Source: Microbacterium mitrae (lineage in GTDB: Bacteria; Actinomycetota; Actinomycetes; Actinomycetales; Microbacteriaceae). From it: DNA of 64,000 nucleotides. The notes under the pieces were generated by a model. The model was not told the origin of the DNA. It saw nothing but the letters and a program-made list of their open reading frames with translations, and made no database searches. Within the stretch, counting starts at the first letter, position 1. Every line of letters begins with the position of its first letter. The translations under genes were made by a program, and so were the position numbers. Location: contig NZ_VRSW01000004.1 of NCBI RefSeq assembly GCF_008017445.1, forward strand, positions 186,001-250,000, written 5' to 3'. Below are positions 1 to 7,962 of this stretch, one piece after another.

Positions 1-379
1 GCGACTGTTGCGTGCCTCAATGCTGCAACAACGCTCCAGTGACTACGTGCTCTCGGCGCAGACCCTCGGTCTTGGCCGTGGCCGCATCACGATGAGCCAC
101 GTGCTGCCCAACTCGATCGGCCCGGTCATCGTGCAGGGAACCCTATCGCTGGCTACCGCCGTGATTGACGCCGCGGCGCTCAGCTTCCTCGGTCTCGGTG
201 GCGGTCGCCCCGAGACGGCTGAGTGGGGTCGCATGCTCACCTACGCTCAGGCGGAGTTGGCAATCGCACCGCAGCTCGCCTTCTTGCCCGGTATTTGTAT
301 CGCCATCACGGCGCTCGGCTTCACCCTGTTTGGTGAGTCGTTGCGTGAGGCGATGGACCCGCGCACGCGAGCGAGGTAG
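1..379 (+). CDS. Peptide ABC transporter permease (DppC-type), C-terminal fragment
   Basis: Only the last ~125 residues are present; the reading frame is open to the left edge of the window. Visible are the cytoplasmic EAA-type loop (a stretch ending in HVLPN that docks on the ATPase), followed by the conserved FLGLGG segment and the last membrane helices around LAFLPGICIAITALGFTLFG. This is the usual 3' end of a DppC/OppC inner-membrane permease for di- or oligopeptides. The fused ATPase gene starts 29 bp downstream on the same strand, as in Dpp/Opp operons. The family call is secure; the exact substrate (peptide, nickel, glutathione) cannot be told from this fragment. Confidence 0.85.
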   Translation, partial: RLLRASMLQQRSSDYVLSAQTLGLGRGRITMSHVLPNSIGPVIVQGTLSLATAVIDAAALSFLGLGGGRPETAEWGRMLTYAQAELAIAPQLAFLPGICIAITALGFTLFGESLREAMDPRTRAR

Positions 380-408
380 AGCGACATGATGACGAAAGGA
401 TGGATCGC

Positions 409-2145
409 ATGACCGATGACATGACGGTCTCCGAAAATGACACCCGCTCTCCCCTGCTGACGGTGCGCGACCTGGCGGTCGACTTCCGCACCACAGACGG
501 CATTGTGCATGCCGTTGAGGGCGTCGATATTGAGGTGTACCCCGGTGAGACGGTTGCCATTGTTGGCGAGTCTGGTTCGGGCAAATCAACGACGGCAATG
601 GCCGTGATCGGGCTGCTGGCCAAGGGCGGAACCGTTGCCAACGGCAGCATTTCGTTTGACGGTCGCGAGCTGGTCGGGTTGAGCGAAAACGAGCTGCGCA
701 AGGTGCGCGGCAATCAAATTGGCATGGTTCCGCAAGACCCGATGTCAAACCTCAACCCGGTGGCGAAGATCGGCACGCAGATCGCCGAGACGCTGCTCGC
801 GCACGGACAGGCGACGCGCCACAACGTGAACGAAAAGGTTGTTGAAACGCTCACCGCGGCGGGTTTGCCAGACGCCGAGCGCCGAGCCAAGCAGTATCCG
901 CACGAGTTCTCCGGCGGCATGCGTCAGCGCGCGCTGATCGCGATTGGTCTTGCGTGCCGCCCGCGTCTGCTGATTGCCGACGAGCCGACGAGCGCCCTCG
1001 ACGTGACCGTGCAGCGCACGATTCTCGATCAGATTGCGACGATGACGCAGGAGATCGGAACCAGTGTGCTGCTGATCACGCACGACCTGGGTTTGGCCGC
1101 CGAGCGTGCCGCACGCGTCGTCGTCATGCACCGCGGTCGCGTGGTGGAGCAGGGGCCGGCGCAGCAGATTCTCAACGACCCGCAGCATCCGTACACGCAG
1201 GCGTTGGTGAAGGCCGCGCCGTCGGTGGCGGCAGCGCGACTGCAGCCGCAGGTTTTTGCAACCGAGCGGGGCGTGGCCGATGGTTCCGATGGTTCCGGGG
1301 GCTCTGATGGTTTCGCGGGCTCTGATGGTTCCGGTGGTTCTGCGACGGCGAAGCCTATCGACAACATCGTCGAGATCGAGGGGCTGACCAAGGTTTACCC
1401 CAAGCGTGGCAGCAAAGAAGACTTCTACGCGGTGAAAGACGTGTCGCTGTCGATTCCGCGCGGTGAGACGGTCGCGATCGTGGGTGAGTCGGGCTCGGGC
1501 AAGACGACGACCGCGCGCATGCTGCTGAAGGTGATTGAGCCGACGGCGGGCGTGATGCGCTTTGACGGGCAGGATGTCGCGCACCTCAAGGGCAAAGAGC
1601 TTCGCTCGTTTCGCCAGAAGGTGCAGCCGATCTTTCAAGACCCGTACTCGAGTCTGAACCCGATGTTCACGATCGAGCGCATCATCGCCGAGCCGCTGGA
1701 GTTCTACAAGCGCGGAAACTCGGCGCAGCGGCGCGCGAAGGTGCGTGAGCTCATGGAGTCGGTCGCGCTGCCCAACTCGATGTTGCACCGGTATCCGTCG
1801 GAGCTTTCTGGCGGTCAGCGTCAGCGCGTCGCGATTGCCCGCGCGCTGGCGCTTGACCCCGAGCTCATCGTCTGTGACGAGCCGGTCTCGGCACTTGACG
1901 TGCTGGTGCAAGATCAGATTTTGACGCTGTTGAGTGATCTGCAGCGAGAGCGTGGCCTCAGCTACCTCTTCATCTCGCACGACCTTGCCGTCGTGCGCCT
2001 GATCAGCGACTACGTGTGCGTCATGAAAGACGGCGAACTGGTCGAGGCGGCCTCGAGTGAAGAGATCTTCACCAATCCGCGCGACCCGTACACCCGCCGC
2101 CTGCTCGCCTCAATCCCCGGCAACGAGCTCAAGATCGCCTCGTAG
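409..2145 (+). CDS. Peptide ABC transporter ATPase, fused DppD-DppF
   Basis: 578 residues holding two complete ABC domains in one chain, which power peptide import with the upstream permease. Domain 1 has Walker A GESGSGKS, signature FSGGMRQR and Walker B LLIADEP. Domain 2 has GESGSGKT, LSGGQRQR and LIVCDEP. The two halves are joined by a Gly/Ser/Asp-rich linker (about residues 290-315) made of near-repeats of DGSGGS and encoded by copies of GATGGTTCCG. I chose the ATG at 409 because GAAAGGA at 394-400 lies 8 nt upstream; the in-frame ATG at 400 overlaps that ribosome site. Fused DppDF proteins are common in actinobacteria. Confidence 0.93.
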   Translation: MTDDMTVSENDTRSPLLTVRDLAVDFRTTDGIVHAVEGVDIEVYPGETVAIVGESGSGKSTTAMAVIGLLAKGGTVANGSISFDGRELVGLSENELRKVRGNQIGMVPQDPMSNLNPVAKIGTQIAETLLAHGQATRHNVNEKVVETLTAAGLPDAERRAKQYPHEFSGGMRQRALIAIGLACRPRLLIADEPTSALDVTVQRTILDQIATMTQEIGTSVLLITHDLGLAAERAARVVVMHRGRVVEQGPAQQILNDPQHPYTQALVKAAPSVAAARLQPQVFATERGVADGSDGSGGSDGFAGSDGSGGSATAKPIDNIVEIEGLTKVYPKRGSKEDFYAVKDVSLSIPRGETVAIVGESGSGKTTTARMLLKVIEPTAGVMRFDGQDVAHLKGKELRSFRQKVQPIFQDPYSSLNPMFTIERIIAEPLEFYKRGNSAQRRAKVRELMESVALPNSMLHRYPSELSGGQRQRVAIARALALDPELIVCDEPVSALDVLVQDQILTLLSDLQRERGLSYLFISHDLAVVRLISDYVCVMKDGELVEAASSEEIFTNPRDPYTRRLLASIPGNELKIAS

Positions 2146-2692
2146 CGGTACCTGTCGCTCACAGCCGGAACCGGGGGTGCCCTGAGTGGCGCCCCTGGTT
2201 CTGTCGTTCTGTGCGCGACTCGTGCACAGCCCCATGGTTCCGTACGCCGTGTGGTTCCGTTCCCCTGTTCTGCACGATCGCCGTCCTGTTCTGCACGAGC
2301 AAAATCGTCATTCGGCGCGACACGCCGTGGTTTCGCGGGCGCGGGGGATTCGACTCGTGCATAACAGGATTCGCCTCGTGCGCAACCCCATGGTTCCGTA
2401 CGCCGTTTGGTTCCATCCGCCGTTTGGTTCCGTTAGCCCGTCTGGTTCCGATAGCCCGCCTGGTTCCGTTCCCCTGTTCTGCACGATCGCCGTCCTGTTC
2501 TGCACGAGCAAAATCGTCATTCGGCGCGACACGCCGTGGTTTCGCGGGCGCGGGGGATTCGACTCGTGCATAACAGGATTCGCCTCGTGCACAACAGGAG
2601 ATTGGCGCCTCGAGAGGCCGGAACCACGCCGCGGCTCGGAACCACGCCGCCGCCGCGCCGCACCACGCCGCCGCCGCGCCCGCCCAGCGGCG
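2146..2692. repeat. Gene-free convergent region with perfect 130-bp direct repeat
   Basis: No credible gene lies between the ATPase stop and the converging response regulator stop. Bases 2252-2381 and 2461-2590 are identical over 130 bp (offset 209 bp). Each copy holds CCTGTTCTGCACGAG and, about 50 bp on, CTCGTGCATAACAGG, which is its near-perfect reverse complement, so each copy can fold. At least nine GGTTCCG/CGGAACC words lie in the region. At about 2610-2690 the sequence is low-complexity GCCGCC. Function is unknown. Confidence 0.85.
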
Positions 2693-3349
2693 CTACACCA
2701 GGCGGAAGCCGGCGCCGCGCACGGTTTCGATGCGGTCGGTGCCGATCTTTTGGCGGAGGTATCCGACGTACACATCGGCCACGTTGGAGCCGGGGTCAAA
2801 GTCATAACCCCATACGCGACTCAGGAGCTGTTCGCGGCTCAAGACCTGCCCGGCGTGGCGGATGAACTCCTCGGCCAGCGCAAACTCGCGGGCGGAGAGT
2901 TCGACCGACGTCTCCCCCACATGCACGCGGCGGGTGCGCACATCGAGCGACAAGTCGCGGTGCGACAGCTCTTGCGTGACCGTCTGATCCTCCTTGCGCA
3001 TGCGCAGTCGAATGCGCGCGAGCAGCTCATCAAAGCGAAAGGGCTTGCCGAGATAGTCGTCGGCGCCAGCCTCAAGGCCTGCCACGGTGTCGTGCAGTTC
3101 GACGCGCGCGGTCAGCATGATCACCGGAATGCGGTTGCCGGAACCACGCAGCTCGTCAAGAACGGCGAAGCCATCTTTGCCCGGCATGTTGATATCGAGC
3201 ACTAACAGGTCAAACTCGCCGGTTTGGGCGAGCGCGAGCGCATCGAACCCGTTCGTGGCGACCTGCGTGGCAAACCCGGCAGCGCGCAGCCCCTTGTTGA
3301 TGAATCCGGAGATTCGCTCTTCGTCATCGGCGATGAGAATCGACGCCAT
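2693..3349 (-). CDS. OmpR/PhoB-family response regulator
   Basis: 218 residues. The receiver domain (residues 1-115) has the acidic pair D8/D9, phospho-acceptor D52 in LVLDINMPG, T80 and K102 (GKPF). A winged-helix DNA-binding domain follows (about 125-218), ending in YLRQKIGTDRIETVRGAGF. The ATG at 3349 is preceded on the minus strand by AGAAAGGA; a longer frame exists upstream but would run deep into the kinase gene. It overlaps the 3' end of the sensor kinase by 26 bp, so the two are one translationally coupled operon. The stimulus is not evident. Confidence 0.93.
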   Translation of the reverse strand: MASILIADDEERISGFINKGLRAAGFATQVATNGFDALALAQTGEFDLLVLDINMPGKDGFAVLDELRGSGNRIPVIMLTARVELHDTVAGLEAGADDYLGKPFRFDELLARIRLRMRKEDQTVTQELSHRDLSLDVRTRRVHVGETSVELSAREFALAEEFIRHAGQVLSREQLLSRVWGYDFDPGSNVADVYVGYLRQKIGTDRIETVRGAGFRLV

Positions 3350-4817
3350 GGCCGGGAGTCCTTTCTGCGGGAGCCGTCGCTGAGGCGAGGCGCGGGAGAG
3401 ACAAATAGAAGACGGCGCCGGAACCACTGGGAGGGTCGGCAACGCCGGCGGAACCACCGTGCGCGCGAGCGATGACGTCGACAATGTTCAACCCGAGTCC
3501 GCTGCCGCCGGCGTCGGAGCGCTGAAAACGCTCGAAGATGGTGTCTCGGGCTTCGGGCGGAACGCCTCGCCCGTGGTCACGAACCCACAGGTGCACGGTG
3601 TCGTCGCGTACCGTGCTGCCGATGATGAGCTCACCGCCACCGTGGGTGACGCCGTTTTGCGCCAACTGCAGCAGGGCCTGAGTGATCCGTGCCGGGTCAA
3701 CCGGAAAGACGACATCGGCGATGGGTCCGGCGGTGACGGTCGCGCCATCGATCCCCTCCGCTTTGCGGATGATCTGATGCAGCAGATCGCTCGCGTCGGT
3801 AGCCACGGGTGAGATGGGCGCAGGCCCGTGCAGCCGGGCCGATGATGCGAGATCCTGCACGAGCTGCGCCATGCGATCCAGCTCGTCGATCGCCAGATTT
3901 TGGGTGTCACGCACGTCGGCGGGGTCGGTGGTGTCCATCACTTCGAGATAGCCGCGCACGATTGTCATCGGCGTCTTCAACTCATGACCCACATCGCTGA
4001 CCAGCTGCCGCTGCGAGTCCATCGCCGCATCCAGCCGATCCAGCATCGCATTCATGGTTCCGGCCAATTCCGACACATCGTCGCGACCATGCACCGGCAA
4101 CCGCTCGCTGAGCGATCGTGCCGAAATGCGCTCGGCCGTGCGGCGCATCTGACGCAGCGGCCGCAACAGTCGCCCGGCGACGACCCACGCGGCGCCCGCC
4201 GTCAACACCAAGACAATGCCAGCCGTCACCAGATAGAGCACCGCGAGTTCGTTGATTTCTTCGAGCTCGGCGCTAACGTCGTACACCATCGTGAACACGA
4301 CCGTCTCCGGCGCGGGCGACCCGGCGAGCGTGATCGGAATGCCGACGTAGCGCCACGTCACGCCCTCCTCGGCGTAGGTGCCGCGGCGGGGCTGATCACT
4401 GATCGTCGCGTCGATGTGGTCGATAAAGCCGGGAGCGACGAGCAGGTCGACATCGAGCGGAACGCCCGGAACCAGGGCCGCGCGACCATTGACGATGCCG
4501 GCGGCGCCGGTGTTGTCGTCTGGGCTCATCCGCTGCACCACGGCCTCCAGTGCCGCCGTGGCACTTGGCCACGGCTCCGTGGTTCCGTTGGTCACGGCGC
4601 CCTGCTCAACAATGAAGCGCGCGGATTCGAGGTTTGCCTCGAGGCGTTCATCAATTTGCGCGAGGATTTTGCCGTGCTCGACGACGTAGAGCGTGACCCC
4701 GACGGCGAGAAATCCGAGGGCCGCAACGAGGGTGATCGTGGCGACAATGCGGGTGCGCACCGAGACGATACGCTGGCGTTTGCCTGGCGTCGTCGGCGTG
4801 GTGTTCGATGCGCTCAC
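3324..4817 (-). CDS. Two-component sensor histidine kinase
   Basis: About 497 residues. Layout: short cytoplasmic N-terminus, TM1 (about 25-45), an extracytoplasmic sensor of about 140 residues, TM2 (LAVLYLVTAGIVLVLTAGAAW), HAMP linker, HisKA with the phospho-accepting His in SDVGHELKTP (about residue 278), and HATPase_c with the N box (AQNGVTHGG) and the DHGRGVPPE and GLGLNIV boxes. It autophosphorylates and passes phosphate to D52 of the adjacent regulator. The start is uncertain: GTG at 4817 and in-frame GTG at 4847 both lack a clear ribosome site. A 16-bp palindrome lies just upstream. Confidence 0.9.
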   Translation of the reverse strand: MSASNTTPTTPGKRQRIVSVRTRIVATITLVAALGFLAVGVTLYVVEHGKILAQIDERLEANLESARFIVEQGAVTNGTTEPWPSATAALEAVVQRMSPDDNTGAAGIVNGRAALVPGVPLDVDLLVAPGFIDHIDATISDQPRRGTYAEEGVTWRYVGIPITLAGSPAPETVVFTMVYDVSAELEEINELAVLYLVTAGIVLVLTAGAAWVVAGRLLRPLRQMRRTAERISARSLSERLPVHGRDDVSELAGTMNAMLDRLDAAMDSQRQLVSDVGHELKTPMTIVRGYLEVMDTTDPADVRDTQNLAIDELDRMAQLVQDLASSARLHGPAPISPVATDASDLLHQIIRKAEGIDGATVTAGPIADVVFPVDPARITQALLQLAQNGVTHGGGELIIGSTVRDDTVHLWVRDHGRGVPPEARDTIFERFQRSDAGGSGLGLNIVDVIARAHGGSAGVADPPSGSGAVFYLSLPRLASATAPAERTPGHGVDSHRR

Positions 4818-4858
4818 ACAGCCAGTATGGCGACTTGTGGCGCGCACCGGGGTGCATC

Positions 4859-4874
4859 GTAAGAGCGCTCTTAC
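4859..4874. promoter_or_regulatory. 16-bp perfect palindrome between divergent genes
   Basis: GTAAGAGCGCTCTTAC is its own reverse complement and sits between the divergent sensor kinase (minus) and the APH-like gene (plus). A further CTTAT half-motif follows immediately. Perfect palindromes of this length in divergent promoters are usually operators for dimeric regulators; which regulator binds is unknown. Confidence 0.5.
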
Positions 4875-4913
4875 TCTTATGGTCGGCTTATTCGGGCGTG
4901 GTCAACTATTGCT

Positions 4914-6236
4914 ATGACCGATCCGGGTGACTCCTCTGCTGCGGCTCTCAGCGGAGCTGCGGTGCGCGACAACGGTGCGACGCGCGACAACGGTGCGACG
5001 CGCGACAACGGTGCGACGCTCGACCGTGCTGCGGCGCGCGACAACGGTGCGGCGCAGCTCAGCGCGGAGGCCGCGCTGCTGTGCGAAGCACTGGAGCTTG
5101 ACGAATCGCAGCTGCACGAGTTTTCGCGCGAGCCGTTGGGCGACGGAACCGTTGCCGGCTTTCAGGTGCACGACGGCGCCCACACGGTGACGGCTTATGT
5201 CGATACGTCCGGCATCGCCGTGGCGGCAGAAACCGGGCTGGCGCAGGAAGGCGTCGGCCGCATCTGGACGCACCCCGCCGACCCACACCTGCCCGCGCTC
5301 GCGGCCGCAGCCTTTGGTTCCGCCGTGCAAACCCTGCTGTCTCGCCTCGGCGTCGCCGATGTGGGCGAGCCCGAAATGGTGGCGTATCGCCCCGGGCGTC
5401 GTGCCGTGCTGCGGGTGTCGAGTGCCGAGGGGGTGCTGTGGATCAAGATTGTGCGGCCCCGGCACGTCGAGCGCATCGTCGCGGCGCATCGCGCGTTGCG
5501 TGATGCTGGCGTTGCGGCGCCGCAGGTTCGGGCGTGGTCGCCGACGGGGTTGCTGGTGATCGCCGAGGCGAACGGAACCCCGGCCACGAGCGCTGTTTGG
5601 ACGGCCGAAGGGCTGATTGATGCCGTCGAACGCGTGCGTGTGGCGATCGCCGCGACCACCACCGAGCACCGCGCTCGAAGCGCCGCCCTGTCGCGCGTTG
5701 ACTGGTACGCCGCTCGGGTGATTTCGCTCAACCCCGCGCTCGCCGAACGAGTTTCGGCGCTTCAAACCGCGCTGCTGGCGACGCCGTCGTCGGGTGAGGC
5801 GACCATTCACGGCGACCTGCACTTCGGACAACTCTTTCTTAACGGCGCCGGCGACGACATCACCGGAGTGATCGACGTCGACACCCTCGGGGTGGGCGAT
5901 GTCGCCGAAGACCCCGCTGCGTTCTTGTCGCACGCCGTCGCGTCGTGGGCGCTCGCGGTAGAGGCCAGTGCGGGAGCTTCGGGTGTTTCGGCGGCGGTGG
6001 CGATGGATGCGGCGACGTATGGCGGGGCTGGCTCGCCCGCGGTGCGGCGACTGGCTGAGTTGGTTGCGGCGGCGAGTGCGCGCTGGGGCTCTGACCCGGC
6101 GGTGCGCGGGCGGGCTGCCGCCCAACTTCTGGGACATGCCACGAGCGCGTTGGAAAGCGGTCACATCGAGCGCGCACATCGGTTGCTCGCGCAGGCGGAA
6201 CAATGGGCTGGCGCCCCCGCGAAGTTCGAAAAATAA
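4914..6236 (+). CDS. Aminoglycoside-phosphotransferase-fold kinase with repeat-built N-terminus
   Basis: 440 residues. The C-terminal two thirds follow the APH/choline-kinase fold: the catalytic loop HGDLHFGQLFLN carries the Asp and Asn, and IDVDTLGVGD supplies the Mg-binding Asp. Members phosphorylate small hydroxylated molecules; the substrate is not predictable here. Residues about 18-47 are a run of hexapeptides of the type RDNGAT, encoded by five 18-bp units at 4965-5054 (three identical, two altered). This stretch is probably disordered and would be prone to copy-number change. The ATG at 4914 has no strong ribosome site. Confidence 0.8.
   Translation: MTDPGDSSAAALSGAAVRDNGATRDNGATRDNGATLDRAAARDNGAAQLSAEAALLCEALELDESQLHEFSREPLGDGTVAGFQVHDGAHTVTAYVDTSGIAVAAETGLAQEGVGRIWTHPADPHLPALAAAAFGSAVQTLLSRLGVADVGEPEMVAYRPGRRAVLRVSSAEGVLWIKIVRPRHVERIVAAHRALRDAGVAAPQVRAWSPTGLLVIAEANGTPATSAVWTAEGLIDAVERVRVAIAATTTEHRARSAALSRVDWYAARVISLNPALAERVSALQTALLATPSSGEATIHGDLHFGQLFLNGAGDDITGVIDVDTLGVGDVAEDPAAFLSHAVASWALAVEASAGASGVSAAVAMDAATYGGAGSPAVRRLAELVAAASARWGSDPAVRGRAAAQLLGHATSALESGHIERAHRLLAQAEQWAGAPAKFEK
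4965..5054 (+). repeat. 18-bp in-frame tandem repeat, five units
   Basis: Units start at 4965, 4983, 5001, 5019 and 5037. Units 1-3 are identical, beginning CGCGACAACGGTGCG; unit 4 is degenerate and unit 5 differs by one base. Each unit encodes six residues, so gain or loss keeps the reading frame. Confidence 0.9.
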
Positions 6237-6317
6237 GAACACTCTCAAGATTGACTTTTGCCCGGCTTACGACGCCCGGGCATGCTGAGTATCAGTTCGA
6301 CAACCGAAGGACATCTG

Positions 6318-6680
6318 ATGGCGACGAAGAAGTGGGTCTTGTACGGCGTAAGCGGCGCGCTTGGCGTCGGCTTGATCGCTGGTGCTGCAACCCTGACGGC
6401 CGCCGCGATGGAACTCCACACCAACGACGGCAACGTTCTCGACGGTGGCGGTGTCGACGCCGGAACCATCGGCTTGGTTGGCAGCAACGGCAGTACTCCC
6501 AGCCCTTCGGCAACACCGTCCCCGTCTGTTTCGCCCTCGCCGTCAAGCACGACGATTCCGGGATCATCAACGGCAGAGCCTTCCGCTCCCCCTGCTCCCC
6601 CCGCGCCTGAGCGACCGGCCCCGGTTCCGGTCGACCCGGCCAGCCCCATCTCGTTGCCCTCCGCCGCCAGCGGCGAATAG
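6318..6680 (+). CDS. Small secreted or membrane-anchored Ser/Pro-rich protein, paralogue 1
   Basis: 120 residues, unknown function. The N-terminus has positively charged residues (MATKKW) and a hydrophobic segment with LGVGLIAGAATLTAAA, consistent with a signal peptide or anchor. The remainder is low-complexity (SPSPSATPSPS, APPAPPAPE), like an extracytoplasmic stalk. The ATG at 6318 is preceded by GAAGG at 6306-6310. The N-terminal pattern KKW-x3-G-x2-G-x3-GLIAG-x-A is shared with the gene at 7525, so the two are a tandem paralogous pair separated by a repeat-rich spacer. Confidence 0.7.
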   Translation: MATKKWVLYGVSGALGVGLIAGAATLTAAAMELHTNDGNVLDGGGVDAGTIGLVGSNGSTPSPSATPSPSVSPSPSSTTIPGSSTAEPSAPPAPPAPERPAPVPVDPASPISLPSAASGE

Positions 6681-7524
6681 CCCCGACCTCACGTTCATTT
6701 CGGGTCGGGTGCCCGTTGACGGTCGCCCGTCGTCCGTCGCCCGCCGCCCGTTGAGCGAGCGCAGCGAGTCGAAACGACCACACCTGCCCCTTGCGCCCAC
6801 ACCCGCACCCACACCCAGCGCCTGTATCAGCACCCAATGCTCAATCCCCGTTTCGTCTCGGGCGCTGCGCGCTCTCGCTCAACGTCCACCCCGTCCCCCG
6901 CCGCCCGTTGAGCGAGCGCAGCGAGTCGAAACGCCCACACCTGCCCCTTGCGCCCACACCCGCACCCACGCCCAGCGCCTGCACTGGCTCCCAACGCTCA
7001 GCCCCGTTTCGTCTCGGGCGCTGCGCGCTCTCGCTCAACGTCCACCCCGTCCCCCGCCGCCCGTTGAGCGAGCGCAGCGAGTCGAAACGCCGCACCGGCA
7101 CCCAACGCCCGCACCCACACCCAGCGCCGATACCCACACCAACACTCAGTCACGTTCCGCCTCGGTCGCTGCGCGGCCGCGCTCAACATCCACCACGAGT
7201 GATTCGGGTGCTCGCTCGCGCCGTTCCGCTCCCTTGGTTCCATTCCCCTGGTTCCGCTCCCCTGGTTCCGCACGCAGTCGCGGTCGGTCTCGAGGTGGGC
7301 AGGCAGTCGAATCGCAGAAGAACTTTTGTGAGGGTCGGGAGATTTGGACCGGTCGAAATCTTTGATTTTCCGGGCAATTTTGGCGCCGGCGACGCACGGT
7401 TAAAGAAACCGAGCGAACCATAAGGGGCGTCTCACGAATGCCTGTGATCGCGCTTAGACCGGCGCGACAGAGTGGAATCACACAGCAAGCCCAGGGCCGC
7501 ACAGCCCAAAACAAGGAGACAGAC
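6681..7524. repeat. Gene-free spacer with REP-like 26-mers in ~156-bp tandem units
   Basis: No credible gene. A 26-bp word beginning GTTGAGCGAGCGCAGCGAG and ending TCGAAAC occurs at 6750-6775, 6907-6932 and 7063-7088. Its imperfect reverse complement, beginning GTTTCGTCTCGGGCGCTGCG, occurs at about 6850 and 7006. The pairs could fold into long hairpins, and 6850-7005 and 7006 onward are near-identical tandem units 156 bp apart. A decayed third inverted copy is at about 7147-7185. From memory, this 26-mer is common between genes in Microbacteriaceae. GGTTCC words occur at 7235-7270. From about 7270 to 7510 only leader sequence for the next gene is seen. Confidence 0.8.
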
Positions 7525-7962
7525 ATGAACAAGAAGAAGTGGATTGCATTCGGCGCAACCGGCATCGTCGGACTCGGCCTGATCGCCGGCGGTGCGAGCG
7601 CGGCTGCCGCCTCGATGGATCTGAGCGATGACGACGGTCAGCAGATTCCTGGCGTTGATGTTCCGCAGGGCAAGTCGGTTCTTGATGGTGCCGTCACCCT
7701 GCGCGTGACTGACGGTGCAGCGTCGGTGGTCACCGCGATTAGCGCCGCCGTGACCGCAACGGTCACCGCCGCATCGGTCGCAACGCCCACCTCGGTCACG
7801 GTCGTCACGGCGCCGTCCGCCCCCGCGGCTCCGGCCCCTGCACCGGTTGTGGACTCGACGCCCACGGCGGTCTCCGCTCCCGATGTCGCTTCGGTACCGA
7901 CGCCTGCAACGCCGCCGACGCCCGCGACCCCGGCCTCGGTTCCGTCTGCCGCGACCAACTAA
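7525..7962 (+). CDS. Small secreted or membrane-anchored Ala/Val/Thr-rich protein, paralogue 2
   Basis: 145 residues, unknown function. MNKKKWIAFG followed by a hydrophobic GIVGLGLIAGGASAAAASM resembles a signal peptide or membrane anchor and matches the start of the gene at 6318. Then comes a short acidic patch (DLSDDDGQQ), and a long low-complexity region rich in Ala, Val, Thr and Pro. The ATG at 7525 has a good ribosome site (AAGGAGA at 7513-7519), which rules out the longer in-frame start at 7438. Likely exported; a cell-envelope role is only inference. Confidence 0.75.
   Translation: MNKKKWIAFGATGIVGLGLIAGGASAAAASMDLSDDDGQQIPGVDVPQGKSVLDGAVTLRVTDGAASVVTAISAAVTATVTAASVATPTSVTVVTAPSAPAAPAPAPVVDSTPTAVSAPDVASVPTPATPPTPATPASVPSAATN

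Noticed and set aside
745..1980. Long antisense open frame (411 codons) opposite the DppDF gene
   Set aside because: Very Arg/His/Leu-rich translation without motifs. It is a shadow of G/C-ending codons in a high-G+C gene. The same applies to other long antisense frames, such as 3900-4862 and 4902-6248.
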